Positions 50,831 to 62,374 of a DNA stretch of 64,000 bases are shown here, in pieces (position 1 is the first letter of the stretch; each line of letters starts with the position of its first letter). Position numbers and translations under genes: made by a program. The notes beneath the pieces are model-generated. The model was not told the DNA's origin. It saw only the letters and a program-made list of their open reading frames with translations, and ran no database searches. The DNA comes from Mycteria americana (lineage: Eukaryota; Chordata; Aves; Ciconiiformes; Ciconiidae): assembly GCF_035582795.1 (NCBI RefSeq), contig NC_134367.1:84861062-84925061 (forward strand), written 5' to 3'.

Positions 50831-51830
50831 ATCTGGGGCCCGGTGTAAGCACAATCACCTTATAAAAGAGACCAAAACTGGCAAACAAAAATATTGCTCC
50901 TGGCACGCGAGTACTTCCGTATTGATTCAATGCTTCAAAACACAGTGAAGTAAGGATACCCTTTCTTCACACCCTCCAGCAAATTCACTTTCACTCTTGG
51001 CAACCTGCTCTCTCCTCACCCCTCAGCTCCTTCACCCTGACGTAGCAGCACCTTCCTACAACGGCGTCTCAGCCCCCCACTGCCGCACCCCCCCAGCCTC
51101 TGCTTCGCCTCCTGCTTCAAGTCCTTCTAGAGGAGGAGCTGAAATTTCTGCAATGACCGTCCTGCAACGTAACCCACCACGGGCCTGACTACCCTAGCAA
51201 AAGCAGGGAGAAATGCTTGCTGAAGTCCATGGGGAAGCCTTCACCAGGGAGGGCAGTGCGGCTGGCCCTCACGCTGCGAACCTGCCCCCTCAGCCCTGCC
51301 TCTCCCGGGACAGGAGCCCATGCAGGTTCGCAAGCTGGCCAGATTAGGGTAGCTTTTCCCCAGTCAGAGGCTCTGGAAGGATTATTTGGCTGCAACTTAT
51401 CATATGACTTTGTTCTTAGAGTTACATTTTAACTGAGAAAGTTTAACAAGTATGACTTATGGGCTTCTAAAATTGGCAGCAGAAAAATGAGCTGAGGAAG
51501 TCATGGAAAAAAACCACAAGCGAGGCCATTCCATGTTATGCACAATTTCTGGGCTCTTTTTCCAATCTTCTGTTTTTCTGGATGGTGGAAAATATTTTCC
51601 AGCTACACAGGCCTGGCCTCACTGAGTATGTATTTATGCCAAGTTTATAAAAAGCAGCTGCAGACAGGGTTGAATGAAAGGATTACACTGCTGTCTGTCT
51701 TCCAGAAGGTGCTTCAGTTCACACCCTGTCCCACAGAGTGAGGCTCATTTCTCAAATCTCCATGAATTTATGTAAAGAGGGACAAAATTTGAACCGCTCA
51801 ATACAAACAGCTATGGCTGTGCATGCAAAT
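50831..51830. other. Intergenic DNA, nothing recognised
   Basis: Composition falls back from GC-rich to mixed. A perfect POU octamer ATGCAAAT lies at 51823-51830, at the left edge of the tandem repeat that follows. Confidence 0.5.
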
Positions 51831-51904
51831 GGGCATGCATGCGTGTACATCTAGCTAGCTGGCTAGCTAGCTGGCTAGCTAGCAGTGGTTCCCAGCCACT
51901 GCTA
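51831..51904. repeat. 12-mer tandem repeat with adjacent hairpin
   Basis: Three elements abut. First, alternating purine-pyrimidine DNA at 51833-51850 (GCATGCATGCGTGTACAT). Second, 2.75 copies of CTAGCTAGCTGG at 51851-51883, itself built from CTAG/GCTA palindromic units. Third, a perfect hairpin: TAGCAGTGG at 51880-51888 and CCACTGCTA at 51896-51904 around a 7-base loop. Confidence 0.85.
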
Positions 51905-52119
51905 ATGCTGGCTTTTAGCACTTGAAGTTTACCACCATTGCTCCAACCCCTCCCCACCCTACAGCCTGGTCCATCTTCCATGAATACAGTGATGGGGAGA
52001 GGGCTTTCAGGGTCGAGACCCTGGTCTCAATGTACCTCTGCTGCCTGCTTTATGTATCCCGGCTCTCCAGCTGCTCCCACTGAAATTCAGGCTTCACCAA
52101 CCTCACGTACTCCCAGGCT

Positions 52120-52210
52120 GCCAGGTTTTAAGGCTAGAAGGGATCGCTGTAAGCGTGCAGCCTGACCTCCTCCGCGGCACACTGCCACTGAATTTCAATC
52201 AGGAACCCAG
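52120..52210 (-). mobile_element. Ancient CR1 3' tail
   Basis: The blocks TTTTAAGGCTAGAAGGGATC, CAGCCTGACCTCCT and CACTGAATTTCAATCAGGAA follow the inverted 3' region of old CR1 families (GGCCAGAAGGGACCAT, TAGTCTGACCTCCT, then AATTTCACCCAGTAA). It is strongly diverged, hence much older than the other CR1 pieces. It is on the minus strand. Confidence 0.65.
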
Positions 52211-54124
52211 GCAGCAGAGGTATAACCTTAATTTTCAGCCGTGTCTTGTCACAGCCTTGGCCTGATACACTAGTCACAAGAGGAGAGTCACAAATAATTC
52301 TTCACTCTCCTAAACAGAATAGCCACAGGGGGTGCGGGGAGGACACAAACTGAAAGTAAATGGATATAAAAAGGTATGGTAGGTGGTAAGCTGCAGATCA
52401 TATATTACAGATCTGTACCCTGCTGTTTTTGCAGTTGAGTATCTTAGAATAACAGTACTGAGAATGACAGTGTTACATCAAGAATATCGGTCAAGACAAT
52501 ATTTCCTGGCAATTGTTTGAGAAATGCTTTTCTCACAGCTAATTGCTCCCAAGAGGCTGTGTTTTCTCTGTTTTTAGAAGGAGAGCGATTAAGAAAGAAG
52601 GTTTTTAAACCTCTGCACCCTGCTGTGGGACAAAGAACTGGGGGGAAAAAAGGAAAAAAGAAAGACAAGAAAAAGGCACAACAGCTGTAATGTTCTATGA
52701 AATGATTTTGTTCTGTTCTCTTGCCGGGGTGGTGGGTGCAATCATCAGTTTGGCAGAGATAAACACAGAAAAAGCAAGAAATTTTACAGGAAAGAAAAGG
52801 GGAGTCCCAGCTGCAGGAGTACCACATTGCCATCTAGTGGCACCGGCTCTGGGAAGCCAAAACACATGGGGCTCTGCAGGCTCTCCGTGCCTCCCCTCGC
52901 CGGTGCCCGGCTCTGGGCAGCAGGCACGCTCCCTCAACACGGGGCCCGGTTTCCTTCCAGTGCTTTACAACCAAGCTTGACAACTGCAGAACCACTTGGT
53001 CTATAAAAGATAGGTGTAGGAAGGCAAGGAGAAACGGGAAACATTCCGCCAAAAGGAAGTTCAAGACAAACGGGGCTTTGCTGGGAAAAGCTGGTGTTTA
53101 CACCGAGGCCCGCAGATTCCCATCTTTCATTGCTGCTGCACACTACGCTACCGCAGCCTCGGCATCTTCTGCGATTGTCATATGGAGGTCTAGGCAAAAT
53201 GATGGGCTGGCAGGAATGGCGAGTGCTACCTTGTCCCAAGGAGACAGGCCTGAATCTAGACCTGATGCCCTGTTCCCAATCGCATCGGACCAAACGCCTC
53301 GGTACCTCTGTCCCTGGATGCTATGTGCAGTGCCACCCCTGAAAATTTAACTCCGCTGTGTGCCTCTGCGATGACACATTTCCTTTGTATTCCGAAAAGA
53401 ATACAAATGTTAACCTTTCAACACTGAAAAAAAGAAAAGCCAAAATGCTGAGCCCCTTAGATAGCAAAAGGCAGGCACTCCACCTTTGGAAGACACCCAG
53501 CAAAGGGCAGCGAATGAATTATTTTGTATGACCTTCACACAGCAAGTTAAAAAGAAAAAGGAGCTTTGGTGTATGTGAATTCTGACGTTCATTGCAAGAT
53601 GTTAAATTGGAAAGTCCTGGCTGCAGCAGACTTCTATTTAGCCAGAAAATAGCCAAAAACACTCCCAGTGCCTGAACTCTGCCAGAGGAGACCATCATTT
53701 TGGGAAGCAATGGAAGAAGCCTTGCATCAGGCATCCAAGACTGCCCACAAAGCTCTGCCTCATGGCAAAGTGATTTCTGTTCCTGCACTTCCCACTGGAA
53801 ATATGACCACTCTCACACCTTATGAGCAATGAAAGGTGATTAGCAGTGGACTGCATTGGGCCCTGGTGCAAAGGACAGTATGTCTAGCTAATCATTAGCT
53901 CCGTGTCTTTGGTCCCTGAGTCCTGTGAAGCTTCACAAGAGCACAGCTGTACTGTATGTGCCCTAAACAGCCATGTCAACAAGGGTGATATTCTTTGATA
54001 TTAGCAAAAATAATGTGGTCTTCCAAGAAGAAAGGAAAATGCAGTTAAGTTCCCCAAAATGAAGATAATCTATGCTGCTCCAGTGAATCAGTCTTACAGC
54101 AGCATTTCTTCAAAAGCCCAGAGT
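52211..54124. other. Intergenic DNA with a CTCF-like site
   Basis: No gene is recognised. Mixed composition, GC-richer at 52.8-53.3 kb. The candidate CTCF motif at 52827-52840 is listed separately. Confidence 0.5.
52827..52840 (-). promoter_or_regulatory. Candidate CTCF binding site
   Basis: TTGCCATCTAGTGG on the plus strand agrees with the inverted CTCF core (GCGCCCTCTAGTGG type) at 11 of 14 positions, including the whole TCTAGTGG half. The motif would point to the minus strand. Sequence match only; occupancy is unknown. Confidence 0.45.
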
Positions 54125-54182
54125 GATGACTCCTACAAATACTTTGGTGACTACAAATACTATGATGACCTACAAATACTCT
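54125..54182. repeat. Three-copy imperfect tandem, about 19 bp
   Basis: Three units (54125-54145, 54146-54163 and 54164-54182) share the core CTACAAATACT preceded by GATGAC or GGTGA. Unit lengths are 21, 18 and 19 bases, so it is not a clean microsatellite. Confidence 0.85.
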
Positions 54183-57100
54183 GAATGTACAAAATCCCTG
54201 CTGCATCAATCAACAACAAAGCTTGTGTTGTCACCTCCTGAGACACGACAACACACAACACCTGCAATATTACCAGGAGCTGGGGAGGCAGGATTTGAAC
54301 AGTAAGATTAAAAAAAAGGAAAGGCCATGAAGGATCCTGAGTCGAGCTATTGCTGGTTCTGTCGGACTGCAATCTGTTTCCTAATTTTTTTCTTTAAAAT
54401 CAGGGTGAGATCACTGTTTTTATTGGAAATGTGCTGCCTAAGGTAGGAGACATCCACCTGTGAAAAGATCTACAGTCTAATGACAATATTATCAGGCCTG
54501 CTGAAAAATTTTGAGGGCAACCCAGCAGAGAAAACACTGCCCCTGACCTTGGCAGAGTGTCATAACAAACAGCGTCCTGGAAACAACCAAAATGAAGGGA
54601 GGGATTCTACACAGGAGCCAATTGTTCTCCCTGCTTCACATTTTATGACAAAAAGCATGGGGAGATCACTGCCTCAATATCAATACATTCCCTCCCAGGG
54701 TCTCTGTGGGCTTTAGAAAACCAATTTAACTTATCAGCACTTACTTCCAGGGTTGCCCAGGGAAGCCAAGGTGCCCAAGTAGTTAGCTCAAGCTCCCCAC
54801 TAAGAACCAGACAGTTTGTTGGTTTCCGAGGGTGGCAGGATACACCAGTCTGATCATCTGACCTTCTGGATATAAGGCTACCATGTAGCCAGCTCCTTCC
54901 AGGCATATCCTCCTCTCCTTTCCAGATACTGGCTCCAAAGCAGAAAAAGGAGGATAGAGCCATCCTGGTCAACATCTGGTCTAACCACGAGGACTTTGAG
55001 CGTCAGAAGCAAGCTTTAAAAGGCTGCATTGTTTTTAAGGATGGGTCAGCTGTCCAAAACCGGGCTACAACTTTCTCTCAGTAAAGTAAGTACCTCTCCA
55101 GTTTTCAACTGTTTTATCAGGTTGTCATGTATTCACAGTTTGCAATCCAACATCAAGGATGGACGCTGACTCACTGTGTTGCTTTCTAAGCTGTTTGCCT
55201 TATTTATGCCTGCTTAATACCTATGTCCCAGCGTTCCTATTTGCATGATGGGGTCACCAAATTTCAGGCACTATGGCATAGGCTGATTAGTAAGCTTTGA
55301 CAGAACAGTCAGAGTTCCTTTTAAAGCTGCTATCAAACCGCAAGCCAGATTTCTGAAAGATTGCTTCTTACATTTGCAATGCAGAAGGCACTTACAAACT
55401 GCAGGGCTGCCAGCAGAGTAATTAACCCAGTGCTCGACAGTTCATGTTACTTGATTTCAGTTGGAGGGGGAGCAGGCGGGGTGGTGCTTCAAATCTTTTC
55501 AGTTATAGAGAGTGTCTTTAATACCTTTTTTTCTTTTGGTAGGTTTCATGATTTATAAGCATGTCTATGGTTGGTTGAGGTCTGATTTCTCCTGATGATA
55601 CTAGTAACTAGCACTGATTAGCCAATCAGTCTAAAAATAATGTGATGTAGAAAAGGAGCAAGCTTTGGAGCTTCATATGTAATTCAGATAAATAAAACAC
55701 CCACCCAATAACTACCAAAACAATCATACTATCCTAAACCTTACCTTCTCCCTTCCTGTGTCACTGTCCCAATGTCCTGCTCTTGACTGCTTAGGTTTCC
55801 ATGAGGAAAGGACCATGCAGAGTAAGTTACAGGATCAGGACCGCAGACTGTGAGCTTGCAGAAGCAGAGACTTCATCTTGACAGATTCTTCAGAGTGCCA
55901 CACACATCTCTGCTGATACAGAAGTAATAACAATAATTTCATGCTAAGAATTCTGCCAGTGCCAATGGCCAGCAGATAACATCCCTACAGAGGGGTAAAA
56001 AAGGGCCCTTAGTTCTGTCAGACAACTTCTAACATAAGCCAAGGGGCCTGATGTTAAAGCTCAAAACTTTAGATGGTGAGATAAAAGCAAATGAAATGTC
56101 ATCAAATAGCAACCCCTCATGGTTATGCAAATTTAGCTGAGTGTCATTATAGCAAACACCCGAAACAGAAGAACTCAATAAACATGGAGGCTGCAACCTG
56201 CGGTCAGATGGGGCTTCTCTTCTTTATATAGGCAAAAACTTCCACCTCCTTAACTCTAGGAGTTGGTAGTCTTCACTGTGGTAACTTACAGGACCAAGCA
56301 ATTACATTATACCAGGTCAATGTGTGGTGAAAGTAAACTTCCATCAAAACCAGACTGTTCCCACCAATAATGAGATACTGCTATGAACTGATTAGGCATG
56401 TACCATCAATTAAAAACACCAGAGGAGAGTTTCTCAAAGAACATGCTTGCTCAAGAATCCCTTTTCTCCATTTCTCCATTTAATTAGTCATTGCATTATA
56501 ATTAACAAATTCATGCAATAATCATTGTCATTTTAATCATCAAAGCTGAATGTACATTCCTTCTCATTAAATAATATTAAATACAACAAAAGATGCTAAC
56601 CAGGTTGTTTCAGAGCTCCAGGAAACGCTCTTTAACATACGTGCCAAAACAGGCAAAGATTGGTTTGTTACAGCAAATTTCTGTATCTTCCAGGCTATCT
56701 GACAGGGTGTAGCATACCCAGATTGACCTAAGGAAGGAGGAGAAGCATGGTTTGCAGAGACAGTATCTTTTATTAAACAGCTCTCTTTCTCCAGATACTT
56801 GCCATGTTTTAAGCATACTTTGAAGAATTTCTTACTAACAAGTTGAATGTTTGGAAAAATGCTGATAGCTACAAGGGCTGAAAACTTCCAATTACTTGTA
56901 CAGCATCAACATACACTTTCCCCCTGCAAACACATCCCAGGAAGCAGAGAGAAACCACTTCTGAGGTGCAGGAGTAGTTAAGCTTTGGTCTCAAGCCAGG
57001 GTGTCACTACAATACAAATAGCTGCCGCCAAGGCGTGAGAGACCCCACCAGCTCACTCCACATCACCTACAGGATTGCAACAGGTTGTGTAGATTTTGCC

Positions 57101-59520
57101 ACCTTAAGCTGAATTTCAACCAGCAACGAAACTGCATCCTGTAACCAACCTATAACATCTTGCCCCTTTTTTTTTTTGGTTGGCCCTCCTCACACAGGCC
57201 ATCACAGCCAGAGCCCAACTCCAGGCAGAGTCAAGGTACAGATTTCTCTTCCATCCCTACTGCAGTTAACGGGTGCTCTCCTTTCACTCCAGCTAGCAAA
57301 GCTCATCCAGAAAAATCACAGCTGGGCAGGGGAAAACTCTTCTCTTGCATGCCTGGGAATGGCATTCAGTTGCATTCTGTTGCAGAGCTTAAGTTGCACA
57401 ATGCAGCTGGTTTATCTATATACCTGGTTTGTGTTGAGGGATGGAGAGAAAGAAAAGGGAAATCCTTCTAATCATGTCATCACAATAAACCAAACACACA
57501 GGATTTAAAAAAACAAAATTAGGTATCAGTAGAAACATATACCACTGCTGCCCCACTGATCCTGTCTTATATACTGTACCAAATTTGTCTGGACAAAATG
57601 CTGCATTGCATCACGTCACCAGACAGGAAGATTCAAAAAATTAGGATTTTGCAGGATAAGCTTGCACAGAATGTGTGTGCAAAGCTGCCCTCTGCTGTTA
57701 GATTAAGACGTGCTCGAATAAATGAGTGTGACCAAATCTGGTTTTAGTTGTAAGGGTCCAAGCTGTGAAGAGGCAGAAATATCTGACTTCAGCTGTTTTC
57801 TGCCTTCATGCACAGTAGAAATTTCATACATGAAAGCCACTCATAACTGTCTTGCAGCAGGGACCATTCAGACAAATCTGCAGGCTGTAGCAAGATGGTG
57901 CTAACTGCAACAACACTTCATTCAGCAACTATCACGTAGTGGGAGAGCACCAACGGACATCCTCTCACCCCAAAGATGAGTCAAGAACATCCTCAGGGTG
58001 TAAGGGAAATAATGTAACCGTCAGTACGCGCTGCAGGAGGACATGCATCTGTCAACCCATTAAATCAAGACCTGACCTTTACGAAACAGGAACTGGAAGT
58101 ATATGTCTGGAGTCAAAAGCTTATAGCACAGAGGCCTCTAAGAGCTCATGATTATTAGTTACAGCAGTGATCGCACAGGGTAGTGACCTTATCAAAAGAT
58201 GTCCAGTAAATACTCTGTAAAACTAGCACCTGTAAAACCCTACCACAGGGAAAGAAGTGAGAACCTGGATTTTCTTTTCAAGAACATATGGAAACTACTA
58301 TACTTTGAAAAAGCTGCCCATTAGCTAGTGCCAGTATGCTGGACAGTTTGGTACAGAAACATCACAGCAGGGCCAGCTGTTTTCTATGGCTTCACTCACA
58401 CATTCATACATGGGACGTGGCAAATTCTGCCCTCCAAGAACAGCATGAGATGTCCACATCTTCTTCTTTGGGAAGCTCTGTTTTGGTACAAATGCAGAAA
58501 ACAAGTACTGTTACCCACACCATAAGCTCAGTTTCCGGAGTGCCTCTGATGAAAGCTAGCCCAGTCCTCGTGAATTAAGCACAAGTTTCAGCTCATTGCA
58601 ACAGGCTTTTGGTCAGATTTGACTGCTGTGCAGACAGGCTTTTTTTGGTCACTGCATAAAGGAGACCATAAGCCACACTGGTCAGTGTAAACACACAAAT
58701 TAAAAACCAAACCAATACTTGGGTACAAGAGAAGCCTTGAAGAAAATGTTTTTTTCACATCAGCCCTTTTCATATCTGTATGTTTAAAAATGCAGAAGCA
58801 TGGGTGTACAGTACAACATGACTTTGAAACACTCACTAAAAGCACTTAGTGACCACTTCAAAGACTCCCTTGAAGTTTAACTCATGTTAATTTTAACACA
58901 ACGGTCATGTAGGACCACTGTTTAGCCTAAGGGACTTTAAACACACCATCAACAGATGTACAAATGAAACTTTAGAAAGATTCTTCTGGGTGCATAAACA
59001 GCTAGGGCTTTACTTTGATGATGGCTGGCTGGCCTCCTACACAGCAGGGCTGGGACTTCTCCATTTTTCAAGTTAAGGGCAACAATAATATTCTGTCATC
59101 CCCTAGGGTAAGGAAATTAGTGCCAGATGATTCAGTGTGTGCCCGATCACCCTGGTTTTGGATTCGATTCCATTATCTAGAAAACTTAATGGTGAGACAT
59201 CAAAGGTAGTCCTGTATGATCATGAAACTAGCTGGGTTTGTTTTTTTGTTTTTCTATAAAAGCTGCCTGAGAAGCTCATAACTGATGACAGGAGACTTCC
59301 CAACATAAACCTAACAGACCTCTGATTTCCTTTATGAGAAATCCTCTTAGTGCTGAAAACAAGTTCCTTGTTCTTGGAGCACCACAGAAGGGAAGATGGC
59401 TCTTTCTGGGAGAAAGATTAGTAGTTTCACCTGCAGTAAAATAAGATTACAGATCTTATTCACCAGCAGCTGTGAACTCAGCAGCAGCGAATCCACAACT
59501 GGAATGGCTCAATTCCACCT
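54183..59520. other. AT-rich intergenic DNA downstream of TOMM20
   Basis: No gene is recognised. It contains a perfect POU octamer ATGCAAAT at 56124-56131 and a cluster of TAAT-type homeodomain cores at 56470-56580. It also holds an 11-T run at 57167-57177 and a CTCF-like match at 57685-57698. Open frames of 60-110 codons are scattered on both strands without family resemblance. Confidence 0.5.
57685..57698 (-). promoter_or_regulatory. Weak candidate CTCF site
   Basis: CTGCCCTCTGCTGT fits the inverted CTCF core (GCGCCCTCTGCTGG type) except for the first two bases and the last base. The mismatch at a usually conserved G lowers the likelihood. Confidence 0.3.
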
Positions 59521-59526
59521 TTTATT
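59521..59526 (-). terminator. Likely distal TOMM20 poly(A) signal
   Basis: AATAAA on the minus strand, followed about 20-25 bases later by the GU-rich stretch CAGTTGTGGATT. Using it would give a 3' UTR of about 2.85 kb, close to the long 3' UTR I recall for mammalian TOMM20 mRNA. Other AATAAA hexamers on the minus strand at 60063-60068, 60533-60538 and 61659-61664 could also serve. Confidence 0.5.
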
Positions 59527-59814
59527 AATTTGCACAGGTGAAAAGAAATATGGTACTATGAACAGCTAATGCAATGGCATTACTACTACTGATGCTGTAA
59601 CATCCATCATTACCACTGCACTTCCCATGACCTGCAGCTTGCTTATGTCTGAAACCAGTTCTAAACTACAACTTCCTACATCTGTGGGCTGTGCATGCTA
59701 GCTACACCAGTGTCAGCCTGCCATTGTTGGAGCAACAGCAAATTCCCATTCTAGGCATTATCTTCAAATCTTCACAGTTTGTAAGGTATTAGCCTCATCA
59801 GGCAATTTTTTGGG

Positions 59815-59828
59815 AAAAAAAAAAAAAA
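59815..59828. repeat. Poly(A) run
   Basis: An uninterrupted run of about fourteen A on the plus strand inside the inferred TOMM20 3' UTR (a U-run in the transcript). It could bind U-rich RNA-binding proteins, but may be merely a slippage site. Confidence 0.75.
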
Positions 59829-60887
59829 TCTTAAGTCTTGTTAAAAGGATTCCTCATTCCCACTCTGTTAGCCAAGGCACTCAAAACAGGTATCAGAGCT
59901 TGCTCTAGCATACTAACCAGGTACCTCTGGGTTATCAAATATGAGAACAAATTTGTACTTGAGGCTTCATTTAAACCTATGCTATCTAAAATTTTGTTTG
60001 CATCTGACTTTGCAGGATCAAGAAAACGAAAAAGGGTTAGAGTAATATGCATGTCTATGATGTTTATTAAAGCAATGACCATTTGTAGACATAATCAGAC
60101 TAACAGCAAGTCTTCCATCAAAATCAGAAGAACTGACACCCAGGTTTGCTAAAACATACTTAGTTCAGGAGAGCTTTGCTGTAAGCTAAATTGTGAATTC
60201 AAATTATGATCATTATACAAAAGAGTGTAGGAAATTGTTCAGGTTTGAAGGAAGGGTGCCACTTTTGTCTTATGCTGTTTGGGTTTGTTTCTCAAGGCAG
60301 GGTGGAAGAGTTTGATTTACCTTAAGACAATATTAAAAGCTGAACCAAAAAGATATTATACTGAAGCAACCACCACCAGCAAGGACAGCAGGTGAATATG
60401 CTAACAGTTCTGAAAGCATAACCTATGAATTCTTACTTTTTACTTGAAAGGATTAGAAAGGAAAAGAAAAACTCCTCCAAAAAGCCTCACTGTACTCATT
60501 AAAAATAGAACCTTCTGCAATTTCACAGTATTTTTATTAAGAATGTTGGGTGCAGCATAACTTTGTCCCTCTAAAATAAATTAAAAGGAAAAGAACAAAC
60601 CAGCCATTGTCACCTGAAGATTATGGCTACTAAGTTTTACTTTTACCTTACGCTACCTGAACAATTCAAGCACAACAAAGATTAAACTACAGCCAGCTGC
60701 TCAAGAAACTTTTGTTCATACCAGCCATTAACTTCAGTATTTGTCGCATTACAGAAAGATTCAATAGCACCTCACATCTTGGGAAACTGTGTTTTCAAGG
60801 GGTTGAGGGGAAATATCTCTTCCACAGCAAACGGTCTAAGCAGACTGACTCAGTAAGAGCCATTTCTACTCCCAGACTCAGGTATTT

Positions 60888-60950
60888 GACTGCTAGGTGA
60901 CCATGAACTATCCACTTAACCTCTCAAAAAGTGTGTGTGAGGCAATTTCC
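60888..60950 (+). mobile_element. MIR-like CORE-SINE fragment in the 3' UTR
   Basis: The blocks ACTGCTAGGTGACCATGAAC, TATCCACTTAACCTCTCAAA and TGAGGCAATTTCC track the MIR core order (TTACTAGCTGTGTGACCTTG, then AGTCACTTAACCTCTC, then CTCAGTTTCC). It lies antisense to TOMM20 transcription. Divergence is high and the call is by pattern only. Confidence 0.45.
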
Positions 60951-62020
60951 GAAACGTTGATTTGGAAGAATCTGCCTTCACAGAAACTTACACCAGGCTG
61001 AAATGAGACAGATAGGAATGTTTGCTAAAGTGCTCTCAGAGTATCTCACTTCTACTTGGACTATGCCACCTAGTAACTTACTATTAATGTATCTGCATCA
61101 TTAGCACAAACTATAAGCTGGTCTGAAAGACAGACACCTTGAAGCATTCTCCTCCTTTCTTCTCCTTAAGTTAAAACAAGTCACCATGCCAAAAATATAA
61201 AGCTACATTTTTAATTGTTTCTTCTGCCACCTGAGTGGTGACAGCACAAAACCAGAGAACAGTAGAAGCCAATTTGTTTTGACATTTAGAACATCCTATC
61301 CATGGAAAACTTGCTTTCAGAAGTATGCTTCTACTACTCACTTGAGTCTGTATATTATTTGCCTCCTTTTCACTGGAAAAGGAAAACTTACCTACAGTCA
61401 AGTTTACAGTATTCACACCACACCGAAATTTTACATCATCTTTCTAATTCCATTAGCTTTAGTTAGTTTAGCCTGGGGATATCATCGTCTTACCTTATCA
61501 GTGCAATTTTTTTTTTTAAGGCAAATGCCAAAGACTGTTAACAACCATCTTCTACGGTCTTGAAGACTAGAGACTGAAATGTTAACTATCTTGCAAAAAC
61601 GTTTCAAGCTTTCCAAAAAAAGTTCTTACAATCTGCCCCAGGTTCTAGTCCAAACAGCTTTATTTCAGACACCTGCATTAACAGAGCTTTCATGTTTGCC
61701 AGATACAGTTTTGACTTGCATCACTTTAGATGTTATTGTTCCTGACAGAAATGGATTTGTCATTCTTTCTGCAGCCAGTCATCTATTAGCATACTGATTT
61801 GCATCTCTTTCTAAGGTGATCGGTTACTGTTTCAATGATCACATCTCTATTTTCTCAGGAAATGACACAAGGTTTTAAACTTAATTAAAAGCATTGGAAG
61901 ACCAGCCATAACATTAAAAATAAATTTTAATGTTAAGTCATTTTTAGATCATTTGCTCTGACACCCAAATGTTCTGAAATTTAAAGTAGTACTATAGGGA
62001 CACACAAGTGCAGATAAATC

Positions 62021-62026
62021 TTTATT
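62021..62026 (-). terminator. Proximal TOMM20 poly(A) signal
   Basis: A perfect AATAAA on the minus strand, 350 bases past the stop codon, is followed by CTGCA (a plausible cleavage point) and then a GU-rich CTTGTGTGTCC at about 62000-62010. This is the textbook arrangement of signal and downstream element. It would give a short 3' UTR of about 370 bases. Confidence 0.55.
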
Positions 62027-62374
62027 GCCATAACTTTGTTTTTTCAAAAATGAGCATTGGGTTTTTAATAGGTTGTAGTTTTATGTCCTTATATGTACAA
62101 CATTACAACTGCATATTTTAATAATAATGAAGTTAGTGATACTTTGATAACTCAACACAGTGTATTTATAAAATGAATTCTTATCAAAATACACTTTTCA
62201 CTGGGATAATAAATAAAATCCTGCGAAACCCACCTACACAAAGTTAATTTTAACTCTGGTAGAACCCGATGTGGTACACAGTCCATTAACTACTATGTTT
62301 GCCCCTTTATCCCCCTACTGATGCTCATCTTCTGGGGTAAGAAAACATTTTTTTCCCCCTGTTGTGGTGTGACC

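Larger units (their letters stand above)
59527..62374 (-). other. TOMM20 3' untranslated region (inferred)
   Basis: This is the continuation of the last exon after the stop codon at 62375-62377. It is AT-rich, with several AATAAA hexamers on the minus strand and a 14-A run (plus strand) at 59815-59828. A MIR-like fragment lies within it. Overlapping open frames of 104 codons (59838-60152 plus) and 83 codons (59831-60082 minus) lie in this part and have no recognisable product. The left limit depends on which poly(A) signal is used and is inferred, not seen. Confidence 0.55.

Noticed and set aside
59117..59180. Box-B-like GGATTCGATTCC on the plus strand
   Set aside because: No convincing A box at the right distance. 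Treated as chance.
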